This document shows positions 8,674 through 16,686 of a stretch of 64,000 nt of DNA, one piece after another. The translations under genes and the position numbers were made by a program. The DNA lies in assembly GCA_963825345.1 (NCBI GenBank), contig CAWGSQ010000011.1, positions 124,001 through 188,000 of the forward strand. The letters run 5' to 3'. The DNA comes from JACVRW01 sp963825345. Lineage in GTDB: Bacteria; Actinomycetota; Thermoleophilia; Solirubrobacterales; Thermoleophilaceae. Position 1 is the first letter of the stretch. Each line of letters begins with the position of its first letter. Under the pieces are notes generated by a model, which searched no databases, had not been told where the DNA came from, and saw nothing but the letters and a program-made list of their open reading frames with translations.

Positions 8674-8753
8674 GGGTCGGGCAAGCCTTGAAATGCGAGC
8701 GCGCGGTGCGCGCGAGCCTCGGCATCACCAGCACGAGCGACGAGGGAGGAACG
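8674..8753. promoter_or_regulatory. Divergent promoter region, lutA / lactate permease
   Basis: These 80 bases separate two divergent transcripts with related jobs, so both promoters and any shared operator must lie here or just inside the genes. A GC-only dyad, GCGCGC-GGT-GCGCGC, is at 8699-8713. A strong ribosome site, GGGAGGA (8744-8750), serves the permease GTG. No clear -35/-10 pair is seen. Confidence 0.45.
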
Positions 8754-10436
8754 GTGTACACGCAGGACTTCAACCCGGTCTCGGACTCACTCGGCCTGAC
8801 CGCGATCTTCGCGGCCCTGCCCATCCTGACCCTGTTCGTGCTGCTGGGCGGCCTCAAGATGAAGGCTCAGTGGGCGGCCCTCATCTCCCTGGGCATGGCG
8901 ATTGCCGTGGCGCTGATCATCTACGGCATGCCCGCGGACCAGACGGGCCTGTCGGCGCTCGAGGGCGCTGCGTTCGGGCTCTTCCCGATCATGTGGATCG
9001 TCGTCATGGCGATCTGGGTCTACAACATGACCGTCGAAACCGGGCACTTTGCCGTGCTGCGACGTTCGTTCGGAGCCATTTCCGACGACCTGCGAGTCCA
9101 GGCCGTGATCGTCGCGTTCTGCTTCGGCGCGCTGATGGAGGCGCTTGCCGGCTTTGGCACCCCCGTCGCAATCACCGCGGTCATGATGATCGCCCTCGGC
9201 TTCAAGCCAATCAAGGCAGCGGCGCTGGCCCTCGTGGCCAACACCGCGCCGGTGGCCTTCGGTGCGATCGCCACGCCGATCATCACGCTCTCCGAGATCA
9301 CCGAGCTCGACAAGGGTGATCTCGGCGCCATGGTCGGTCGCCAGACGCCCTTCCTCGCCCTCATCGTGCCGCTGATCCTGATCGGCATGGTGGACGGCCG
9401 CCGCGGTATCCGCCAGGCGTGGCCGGTGGCCGTTGTAGGCGGGTTTTCGTTCGCGATCGGCCAGTTCGCGTGCGCGAACTACCTGTCGGTTGAGCTCACC
9501 GACATCGTCGCCTCGCTGCTCGCCACCGCCTGCATCGTGGCCTTCCTGCGCGTCTGGACGCCCGGCGAGCCGCTCCTCGCCGAGCCGTCCGAGGGTCGGT
9601 TTGCGCGTCCGGCCGTTGCCGGTGCGTCCATTCACGATCCGGTGATGGAGCGGGAGGTCACGCGCCGGGACGACGCGACCAAGGATTCGGCCGCCGACGT
9701 GGTCAAGGCGTACTCCCCCTACGCGATCATCATCGCCGTCTTCTCGATCGCGCAGATACCCGCGGTCAAGGACTGGCTCGCGGAGAAGCCCTGGACGACC
9801 ACATTCGAGTGGCCCGGCCTGGACGTGCGCAACCCCGACGGCGAGGCGCTGAGCAGTCTCACCTTCAACTTCAACTGGCTGCCCGCGGCGGGCACGTTGA
9901 TGCTGATATCCGGGCTGATCACCATGGCGGTGATCGGCGTCGGCCCCGGCCGCGCGGTGCGCGTGCTCGGGCGCACGCTCGATCAGCTCAAGTGGGCGAT
10001 CGTGACCGTGGCAGCCGTGCTGGCGCTCGCATACGTGATGAACCAGTCCGGCCAGACGATCACGCTCGGCCTGTGGGCAGCGGGCGCGGGCTCGTTCTTC
10101 GCCTTCCTGTCGCCCCTCATCGGCTGGCTGGGTGTTGCGGTGACTGGCTCGGACACGTCGTCGAACGCACTGTTCGGCGGGCTCCAGGTGGCCGCCGCGA
10201 AGGATGCGGGCATGTCGCCGACGCTCCTCGCCGCCGCCAACAGCTCCGGCGGAGTGCTCGGCAAGATGATCTCGCCGCAGAACCTGGCGATCGGCGCCGC
10301 CGCGGTGGGGATGGCCGGCCAGGAGGGCGACCTGTTCCGTAAGGTGGTCGGCTGGAGCATCGTCCTGATGCTGGCCATGTGCGCACTCGTGTATCTGCAA
10401 TCGACAGCGGTGCTGGACTGGATGGTCGTGAAGTGA
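8754..10436 (+). CDS. lldP: L-lactate/glycolate permease (LctP/LldP family)
   Basis: A 560-residue integral membrane symporter of the lactate permease family, with about 12-14 hydrophobic segments spread along its length. Typical signatures are FGALMEALAGFGTPVAIT (about 120-137), a conserved patch of this family, and TGSDTSSNALFGGLQ near 470, followed by SSGGVLGKMISPQNLAI. The GTG at 8754 is chosen over an ATG 66 bases upstream because GGGAGGA precedes it and the upstream part is hydrophilic. It leads an operon with glcD-glcE-glcF, so glycolate and lactate are the likely substrates. The family takes up both with protons. The stop overlaps the next start (GTGA). Confidence 0.92.
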   Translation: MYTQDFNPVSDSLGLTAIFAALPILTLFVLLGGLKMKAQWAALISLGMAIAVALIIYGMPADQTGLSALEGAAFGLFPIMWIVVMAIWVYNMTVETGHFAVLRRSFGAISDDLRVQAVIVAFCFGALMEALAGFGTPVAITAVMMIALGFKPIKAAALALVANTAPVAFGAIATPIITLSEITELDKGDLGAMVGRQTPFLALIVPLILIGMVDGRRGIRQAWPVAVVGGFSFAIGQFACANYLSVELTDIVASLLATACIVAFLRVWTPGEPLLAEPSEGRFARPAVAGASIHDPVMEREVTRRDDATKDSAADVVKAYSPYAIIIAVFSIAQIPAVKDWLAEKPWTTTFEWPGLDVRNPDGEALSSLTFNFNWLPAAGTLMLISGLITMAVIGVGPGRAVRVLGRTLDQLKWAIVTVAAVLALAYVMNQSGQTITLGLWAAGAGSFFAFLSPLIGWLGVAVTGSDTSSNALFGGLQVAAAKDAGMSPTLLAAANSSGGVLGKMISPQNLAIGAAAVGMAGQEGDLFRKVVGWSIVLMLAMCALVYLQSTAVLDWMVVK

Positions 10437-11878
10437 CCGATGGCCCCCTGGTCGAACGGCTGAGGGGCATCGTCGGCAGCGAGCACGTCGTCACACACCG
10501 GAGGCAGCTGGCCACCTACGAGTCGGACGGGCTGCTCCAGTACGCGGTAACGCCCGCAGCGGTGGTGCTGCCCGGCACGGCGGCGGAGGTGGCGGCGGTG
10601 GTGCGCGCCTGCCACGAGGCCGAGGTGCCCTGGGTCGCACGCGGCGCCGGCTCGGGGCTCTCCGGCGGCGCGCTCCCGGTCGAGGAGGGCATCCTGATAG
10701 CGCTCTCGCGACTGCGGCGCATCCTCGAGGTGGACATCCCGAACGGCCGGGTGCTCGTGGAGCCCGGGGTCACGAACATCGCCGTCTCGCAGGCGGTGGC
10801 GCCCACGCACTTCTTCCCGCCCGATCCGTCGAGCCAGATCGTCTGCACGATCGGCGGCAACGTGGCCGAGAACTCCGGCGGCGCGCATTGCTTCAAGTAC
10901 GGCTTCACCACGAACTACGTGACCGGGCTCGACCTGGTGCTGCCCGACGGCTCTGAGGTCACGCTCGGCGGCCCCGAGCTCGACCACCCGGGCTACGACC
11001 TGCTCGGCGCGTTCGTCGGCTCGGAGGGCACGCTCGGCATCGCCACGAAGATCTGGCTGCGAGTGGTGCCGAAGCCCGAGGCCGTTCGCACGCTCGTCGC
11101 CTTCTTCGGGTCGACCGTCGAGGCCGGCGAGGTGGTCTCGAAGATCGTGTCGGAGGGGATCGTGCCCGGGGCGATCGAGATGATGGACAACCTCTCGATC
11201 CGCGCCGCCGAGGGCGCCACCGGCGCCGGCTACCCGGTGGAAGCAGGGGCGGCCCTGGTGGTGGAGCTCGACGGCTCGGAGGCCGAGTGCGAGACGCGCT
11301 TCGAGCACGTGATCGAGATGTGCGCCGGGGCGGACAGCGTGCGGGTGGCTGAGGACGAGGTGGAGCGCGAGCTGATCTGGCGCACCCGCAAGGCCGCCTT
11401 CGCCGCCATGGGCCGAATCGCGCCGAACTACTACGTCCAGGACAGCGTGATCCCGCGAACCTGCCTTACCGAGGTGCTCGCGAAGATCGACGATCTCGCC
11501 AAGGAGCACGATCTCCAGGTGGCCAACGTCTTCCACGCGGGCGACGGGAACCTGCACCCGCTCGTCTGTTACGACGGCGCGCGGCCCGGCGAGGCCGAGC
11601 GCGCGGAGGAGCTGGCGGGACTGATCGTGAAGGCGTGCGTGGACGCCGGCGGCTCGATCACCGGTGAGCACGGCGTCGGCGTGGACAAGAAGCGCTACAT
11701 GCCATCGATGTTCGACGAGCCGGACCTCGCCACGTTCCAGCGCCTGCGCTGCGCGTTCGACCCGGACGGGCGGGCGAATCCGGGCAAGGTGATGCCCACG
11801 CCGCGGCTCTGCGGGGAGGTGCCGGGGCCCTACCGCCGGCACCCGCTCGAGCAGGCGGGCCTGGCGGAGCGCTTCTGA
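10433..11878 (+). CDS. glcD: Glycolate oxidase FAD subunit GlcD
   Basis: A 481-residue flavoprotein of the FAD-linked oxidase (PCMH) family. The FAD-binding part shows ARGAGSGLSGGALP (about 67-80), PPDPSSQIVCTIGGNVAENSGG (about 125-146) and GSEGTLGI. The C-terminal domain carries NVFHAGDGNLHP and GSITGEHGVGVDKK, both typical of GlcD and D-lactate dehydrogenases. It oxidises glycolate (or D-lactate) at the membrane face with GlcE and GlcF. The GTG start overlaps the permease stop. The stop overlaps the glcE ATG (TGATG). Context with glcE and glcF makes the glycolate oxidase call firm, though D-lactate cannot be excluded. Confidence 0.93.
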   Translation: MTDGPLVERLRGIVGSEHVVTHRRQLATYESDGLLQYAVTPAAVVLPGTAAEVAAVVRACHEAEVPWVARGAGSGLSGGALPVEEGILIALSRLRRILEVDIPNGRVLVEPGVTNIAVSQAVAPTHFFPPDPSSQIVCTIGGNVAENSGGAHCFKYGFTTNYVTGLDLVLPDGSEVTLGGPELDHPGYDLLGAFVGSEGTLGIATKIWLRVVPKPEAVRTLVAFFGSTVEAGEVVSKIVSEGIVPGAIEMMDNLSIRAAEGATGAGYPVEAGAALVVELDGSEAECETRFEHVIEMCAGADSVRVAEDEVERELIWRTRKAAFAAMGRIAPNYYVQDSVIPRTCLTEVLAKIDDLAKEHDLQVANVFHAGDGNLHPLVCYDGARPGEAERAEELAGLIVKACVDAGGSITGEHGVGVDKKRYMPSMFDEPDLATFQRLRCAFDPDGRANPGKVMPTPRLCGEVPGPYRRHPLEQAGLAERF

Positions 11879-12966
11879 TGCACGTGGCGGAGGCGCCCGC
11901 CACACGCGAGGAGCTCGGTGCGGCGCTCAGCACCGCCGCCGAGGCCGGCACGCCGGTCCGCTTTCGGGGCGGCGGCACGAAGCTCGTCTGGACACGGCCG
12001 GCGCCCCCGGAGGCGATCGAGCTGTCCACCACCGGCCTGAAGGCAATCGTCGAGCACAACGCGGGCGACCTCACCGCCGTGCTCGAGCCCGGGGTGCTGC
12101 TCGCCGACGCCCAGGCCACGTTCGCCAGGGCCGGCCAGATGCTCGCGCTCGACCCTCCCGACGGCGGCGCCACCGTGGGCGGCGTGGTGGCCGCAGCCGA
12201 CACCGGCCCGCTGCGCGCCCGCTACGGCAGCCCGCGCGACCTCGTGGTCGGGATGCGCGTGGCGCTCTCCGACGGCACGCTCGCGAAGAGCGGCGGCAAG
12301 GTGATCAAGAACGTGGCCGGATACGACATCGCCAAGCTGTTCACCGGCTCGTTCGGAACGCTCGGGGCGATCGTCGAGCTGTCCGTTCGGCTGCACCCGC
12401 TGCCACCCAACACGGCCACGGCCACCGGCACGTCTGGCGACGCCGACGAGCTGGCGCGAGGCGCGGCGGCCCTCGCCCAGTCGCCGCTCGAGCAGCAGGG
12501 GCTCGACGTGCGCTGGGACGCTGGGCGCGGAACCGTGCTCTCGCGCTTCGGCGGGGCGTCACCGCGCCCGCAGGCCGAGGCCGCGGAGGCACTGCTCCGG
12601 CGCGAGGGCCTCTCCACCGAGATCGTCGACGACGACCAGGCCCTCTGGGGCGAGCAGCGAGCCGCCCAGCGCGGGCCGCTCGTGGTGAAGGTCTCCGGGC
12701 TGCCCACGCGCCTGCCCGATCTGCTGCGGACCGCCGACGAGCTGGGCGCATCGCTGGTGGGCCGCGCCGCCCTGGGCCTGTCGTGGCTGAGACTCGAGGA
12801 GCCGTCGTCCGCGGCGGTCGAGCGCCTGAGGCAGGGCTGGATCGCCGCGGTCCAGGACCGGCCGGCCGACCTCGACGTGGACCCATGGGGCGAACTCGAC
12901 CCCGCTACCCAGGCGCTGATGCAGCGCGTAAAGGAGCGCTTCGACCCGGCGGGAGTGTGCGTGTGA
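11878..12966 (+). CDS. glcE: Glycolate oxidase subunit GlcE
   Basis: A 362-residue FAD-binding subunit, shorter than GlcD and with the same PCMH fold: VRFRGGGTKLVW (27-38), LALDPPDGGATVGGVVAA (about 93-110), then SGGKVIKNVAGYDIAKLFTGSFGTLG (about 138-163), a hallmark of GlcE. The C-terminal half is variable. It partners GlcD and GlcF in the glycolate oxidase complex. The ATG shares bases with the glcD stop, and its own stop overlaps the glcF GTG, so the three subunits are tightly coupled in one transcript. Confidence 0.92.
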   Translation: MHVAEAPATREELGAALSTAAEAGTPVRFRGGGTKLVWTRPAPPEAIELSTTGLKAIVEHNAGDLTAVLEPGVLLADAQATFARAGQMLALDPPDGGATVGGVVAAADTGPLRARYGSPRDLVVGMRVALSDGTLAKSGGKVIKNVAGYDIAKLFTGSFGTLGAIVELSVRLHPLPPNTATATGTSGDADELARGAAALAQSPLEQQGLDVRWDAGRGTVLSRFGGASPRPQAEAAEALLRREGLSTEIVDDDQALWGEQRAAQRGPLVVKVSGLPTRLPDLLRTADELGASLVGRAALGLSWLRLEEPSSAAVERLRQGWIAAVQDRPADLDVDPWGELDPATQALMQRVKERFDPAGVCV

Positions 12967-14225
12967 GCGGCTACGACGACACCCGCGCGCCACAGCTCGA
13001 CCTGATCGACGACTGCGTGCACTGCGGCTTCTGCCTGCCCACCTGCCCGACCTACGTGCTCTGGGGCGAGGAGATGGACTCGCCGCGCGGGCGCATCGTG
13101 CTGATGAAGGAGGGCCACGAGGAGATCTCCGCGCCGCTCGTGACGCACCTCGACCGCTGCCTGGGCTGCATGGCATGCGTGACCGCGTGCCCGTCGGGGG
13201 TGCAGTACGACAAGCTGATCGAGGACGCGCGGCCGCAGCTCGAGCGCAACTTCGAGCGGCCCCCACTCGAACGGGCCCACCGGCGGCTGATCTTCGAGCT
13301 GTTCACGAGACCAGGACGGCTTCGCGCCCTCGCGCCCGGAGCGGCGCTCGCGCAGAAGCTCGGCCTCCCCCGTCTGGCGCGCCGGCCGCGCGTGAGGCGG
13401 GCAGCACCGCGGCTCGCCGCGATGGTCTCGATGACTCCGGAGGCGTCGATGCGCCGCTCGCTCACGCGACTGCCGGAGCGCTACGAGGCGCGCGGAGAGA
13501 AGCGCGGGACCGTCGCGCTGCTCCAGGGCTGCGTGCAGCGCGTGTTCTTCGCCCACGTAAACGAGGCCACCGCCCGCGTGCTGGCCGCCGAGGGCTTCGA
13601 GGTGCACGTGCCGCGCCTGCCGCGCTGCTGCGGGGCGCTCGCGCTGCATGCCGGGGAGGACCCGGAGGCCACGACGCTCGCCAAGGCGACGATCGAGGCG
13701 CTCGAGGGGTACGACACGGTGATCGTGAACGCGGCGGGCTGCGGCTCCGCGATGAAGGACTACGGCCACGTGCTGCGCGACGAGTCCGCATGGGCGGAGC
13801 GGGCGGGCGCGTTCAGCGCACGCGTGTGCGACGTGTCCGAGTTCCTCGCGAAGGCCGGCCCGCGCGCCGAGCGCGGCCCGGTCGAGATGAAGGTGGCCTA
13901 CCACGACGCCTGCCACCTCGCCCACGCCCAGGGCGTGCGCGCCGAGCCGCGCGAGCTGTTGCGCGGGATTCCGAACCTCGAACTGGTCGAGCCGGCCGAC
14001 TGGGAGCTGTGCTGCGGCTCCGCCGGCATCTACAACCTGGTGCAGCCGGAGCCCGCTGCCGAGCTTGGCGAGCGCAAGGCGCGCAACCTCCTGGACACGG
14101 GAGCCGAGGCCGTCGTGGCGGGGAACCCGGGATGCGCGCTCCAAATCAGCGCGCACGCCGAGCGCCTCGGACGCCCGCTCCCGGTCCTGCACCCGATGGA
14201 GCTGCTCGCCCGCTCGATCGGCTGA
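12963..14225 (+). CDS. glcF: Glycolate oxidase iron-sulfur subunit GlcF
   Basis: A 420-residue electron-transfer subunit. Two ferredoxin-like 4Fe-4S motifs are at CVHCGFCLPTCPTY (about 19-32) and CLGCMACVTACPSG (about 67-80). Two cysteine-rich CCG domains follow: LPRCCGALALH (about 221-231) and WELCCGSAGIYN (about 345-356). It carries electrons from GlcD/GlcE towards quinones. The GTG start overlaps the glcE stop (GTGA); a long in-frame stretch upstream is only a shadow of glcE. It closes the permease-glcDEF operon and is convergent with the P450 gene 18 bases on. Confidence 0.93.
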   Translation: MSGYDDTRAPQLDLIDDCVHCGFCLPTCPTYVLWGEEMDSPRGRIVLMKEGHEEISAPLVTHLDRCLGCMACVTACPSGVQYDKLIEDARPQLERNFERPPLERAHRRLIFELFTRPGRLRALAPGAALAQKLGLPRLARRPRVRRAAPRLAAMVSMTPEASMRRSLTRLPERYEARGEKRGTVALLQGCVQRVFFAHVNEATARVLAAEGFEVHVPRLPRCCGALALHAGEDPEATTLAKATIEALEGYDTVIVNAAGCGSAMKDYGHVLRDESAWAERAGAFSARVCDVSEFLAKAGPRAERGPVEMKVAYHDACHLAHAQGVRAEPRELLRGIPNLELVEPADWELCCGSAGIYNLVQPEPAAELGERKARNLLDTGAEAVVAGNPGCALQISAHAERLGRPLPVLHPMELLARSIG

Positions 14226-14243
14226 CCCGGCAGGCCCTCCCGA

Positions 14244-15644
14244 CTAGCGGACGCGCGAGCGCACGACCACCCGCGCGCCACGCGACGGGATCATCGTGAC
14301 GTTGCGGTGCACGGCGTGCTCGGGCTCGGGGTCGGCGGCCACGAGGTCGAGGCGGCGGGCCATCGTCTCGAGCACCACGCGCTGCTCCGCCATCGCCAGG
14401 GCCCCTCCCAGGCAGCGGCGGATGCCGCCGCCGAACGGGATCCATTCGTAGGTGCCGGGCTTGCGGTCCTCCCAGCGCTCGGGCCGGAAGGCGAACGGGT
14501 CGGGATAGAGATCCTCGCGGTGGTGGACGAGCAGGATGCTCATGAGCACCGGCGAGTTCGCCGGCACGGCGTAGTCGCCGAGCCGCCAGGGCACCGTCAC
14601 GCGGCGGCCAATCATCGGAATCACCGGCCGCGAGCGCATTGCCTCCTGGATGACCCGCTCCACCTCGTCGCTCCCGTCGCCGGCGCGCACGGTCTCGCGC
14701 AGGCGGTCGTGGGCCTCGGGGAAGCGAACCAGGCGCTCCCAGGTCCATGCAAGCGAGTTGGCGGTCGTCTCGTGCCCGGCGAGGACGAGCGTGAGCAGCT
14801 CATCGCGCACCTCCTGGTCGCTCAGCGTCTCGCCGTCCTCGGTGGTCGCCTGGAGCACCATCGACAGAATGTCTCGCCGCTCGCCGAGGTCGGCGGCTTC
14901 GCGGCGCTCGGCGATCACCTGGTAGGTCGGCCGGTCGAGGACCGACATCGCGAGCTTGGTCGGCCCGACCGGCTCGTCGCTACCGAGGTTGAGCAGCTCG
15001 CCGAGCTGGGCGATCTTCCAGGTGGAGAGGTTCACGAGCGCGCGAACGGCGCTGCGCAGCCGGTGTTCCGGCGTGCCTCGCGCGGGCTTGCCCTCGATCC
15101 CGAAGATCCCGGCCATGATCACGTCGAGCGTGATGGCCTGCATGCGCGGTGCCAGGGCCAGCGGCTCGCCGATCGGCCAGCGATCGACCTCGCGTTCGGC
15201 GGCGTCCGAGATCATCTGCGAGTAGCGCTCGATCGTCTCGCCGTGGAAGGCCGGCAACAGCAACTTGCGCTGGCGCATGTGGCGCGGGCCGATCGCCGTC
15301 AGCACGGAGTTCGGTCCGACGATCGGGCGCAGCGGCGACTCACCGGTGATCGAGGGCGCATCCTCCGCCTTGGCGGTGAACAGCGACTGGACGTGGTCAG
15401 GGTGGCTCGTGACGACGTCGACGTCACGGTACGCGTGCATGCTCCACACCTCGCCGAGGTCGCGCCGAGCCTTGAAGACGAACTCGATCTGGCGCTGGTT
15501 GAAGCGAAGGACCTGCACCGGCCGGGCAAGCGTCACCATCGGCGGCGCAGGCAACGCTGCCGCCTCGTCGGCCGAGATGGGCCCTGCCGGCGAAGGCGGC
15601 GCTTCGCCGCCGGCCAAGGCGTCGCGGTCAAGCAGCGCTTCCAC
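14244..15644 (-). CDS. Cytochrome P450
   Basis: A 466-residue soluble bacterial P450. The oxygen-activating I-helix motif AGHETT is at 289-294, the K-helix ExxR at Glu334-Arg337 (EAMR), and the heme loop FGGGIRRCLGG at 404-414 with ligand Cys411. The sequence resembles the CYP102-like/CYP110-type group of bacterial class I enzymes, but the substrate cannot be told. The GTG at 15644 is preferred because GGAGG sits eight bases upstream; another GTG at 15659 has poor spacing. No ferredoxin or reductase gene is adjacent. It is transcribed away from the proline-racemase-family gene. Confidence 0.93.
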   Translation of the reverse strand: MEALLDRDALAGGEAPPSPAGPISADEAAALPAPPMVTLARPVQVLRFNQRQIEFVFKARRDLGEVWSMHAYRDVDVVTSHPDHVQSLFTAKAEDAPSITGESPLRPIVGPNSVLTAIGPRHMRQRKLLLPAFHGETIERYSQMISDAAEREVDRWPIGEPLALAPRMQAITLDVIMAGIFGIEGKPARGTPEHRLRSAVRALVNLSTWKIAQLGELLNLGSDEPVGPTKLAMSVLDRPTYQVIAERREAADLGERRDILSMVLQATTEDGETLSDQEVRDELLTLVLAGHETTANSLAWTWERLVRFPEAHDRLRETVRAGDGSDEVERVIQEAMRSRPVIPMIGRRVTVPWRLGDYAVPANSPVLMSILLVHHREDLYPDPFAFRPERWEDRKPGTYEWIPFGGGIRRCLGGALAMAEQRVVLETMARRLDLVAADPEPEHAVHRNVTMIPSRGARVVVRSRVR

Positions 15645-15698
15645 GCCAGCAACCTCCACGTCCTGGATCGTACGACCCGGTGCGCGAGACTGCGGCAC
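15645..15698. promoter_or_regulatory. Divergent spacer, P450 / hydroxyproline dehydratase-like gene
   Basis: Only 54 bases separate the two divergent starts. They include the GGAGG ribosome site of the P450 gene and must hold both promoters. No repeat or consensus box stands out. Confidence 0.3.
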
Positions 15699-16670
15699 AT
15701 GGAGATCGGGGCGACGGATTACCACACGGCCGGTGAGCCATTTCGGATAGTCGAAGCCCCTCCGTTCGACATTCCAGGTGCGACGGTCCGCGCGCGGCGC
15801 GACCACGCCGCGGGCTCCGAGGAGGTGGATCGGGTCCGCCGGCTGCTCTGCCACGAGCCGCGCGGCCACGCCGACATGTATGGCGGCTTTCTCGTTCCTC
15901 CGGACGACGATGGCGCCGACTTCGGCGTGCTGTTCTGGCACAAGGACGGCTACTCGACCGCGTGCGGGCATGGGACGATCGCGCTCGGAGCGTGGGCGGT
16001 CGAGTCCGGTCGTGTGGCGGCGCCCGACGACGGCGAGGTCGACGTCACGATCGACGTGCCCTCCGGCCGCGTCGTCGCCCGGGTGCGGCGCGAGGCCGGC
16101 GCGGTCGAGAGCGTGACATTCCGGAACGTGCCGTCGGTCGTCGTCGCGCGTGGCGTCGACGCGGGCGGCGTGGAGGTCGATGTGGCCTACGGCGGTGCGA
16201 TCTACGCGTTCGCGCCCGCAGAGCGCTTCGGGCTGCGGGTCGTGCCCGACGACCTCTCCGAGCTGATCGCGGTCGGGCGCGAGGTAAAGCGGGCCCTCGA
16301 AGGCAGCGAGGTCTCGCGCCACCCCGATGACGACCGACTATCCGGCATCTACGGGACGGTGCTCTACGAGGAGCTCGGCCCGCTGCATCAGCGAAACGTG
16401 GCGATCTTCGCCGATGGCGAGGTGGACCGCTCGCCCACCGGGTCGGCCACGTCGGCGCGAACGGCGCTGCTTGTCGCCGATGGCCAGCTCGCCGAAGGGC
16501 AGACCTGGCGCAACGACTCGATCGTCGGCACGAGCTTCCACGCGCGGGCGACCGGCCAGGCACCGGACGGGCTGCTCACCGAGGTCGAGGGGATGGCCTA
16601 TCGCACCGGCGAGCACCGCTTCTATCTCGATCCCCGCGACCCACTTGGAACCGGCTTCGTCCTGCGATGA
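15699..16670 (+). CDS. Proline racemase family; probable trans-3-hydroxy-L-proline dehydratase
   Basis: A 323-residue protein with the family start DYHTAGEPFRI. The first catalytic cysteine is kept as Cys89 in TACGHG. The second catalytic cysteine of proline and 4-hydroxyproline racemases is replaced by Thr247 in RSPTGSAT. A Cys/Thr pair is the known mark of trans-3-hydroxy-L-proline dehydratases, which give delta-1-pyrroline-2-carboxylate. This is established for the human and archaeal members; for this protein it is inference. The remaining active-site glycines are kept. It diverges from a P450, which could in principle hydroxylate a related substrate, but no evidence links them. An ATG at 15699 fits the family start. 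Confidence 0.8.
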   Translation: MEIGATDYHTAGEPFRIVEAPPFDIPGATVRARRDHAAGSEEVDRVRRLLCHEPRGHADMYGGFLVPPDDDGADFGVLFWHKDGYSTACGHGTIALGAWAVESGRVAAPDDGEVDVTIDVPSGRVVARVRREAGAVESVTFRNVPSVVVARGVDAGGVEVDVAYGGAIYAFAPAERFGLRVVPDDLSELIAVGREVKRALEGSEVSRHPDDDRLSGIYGTVLYEELGPLHQRNVAIFADGEVDRSPTGSATSARTALLVADGQLAEGQTWRNDSIVGTSFHARATGQAPDGLLTEVEGMAYRTGEHRFYLDPRDPLGTGFVLR

Positions 16671-16686
16671 AGGGCAGAAGCCGGCT

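Noticed and set aside
8690..8717. GCGCGC dyad as a regulator operator
   Set aside because: In DNA this GC-rich such dyads are expected by chance; kept only as a remark in the spacer entry.
14307..15698. In-frame upstream extension of the proline-racemase-family gene
   Set aside because: It lies antisense to the P450 gene and has no domain; the family start is the ATG at 15699.
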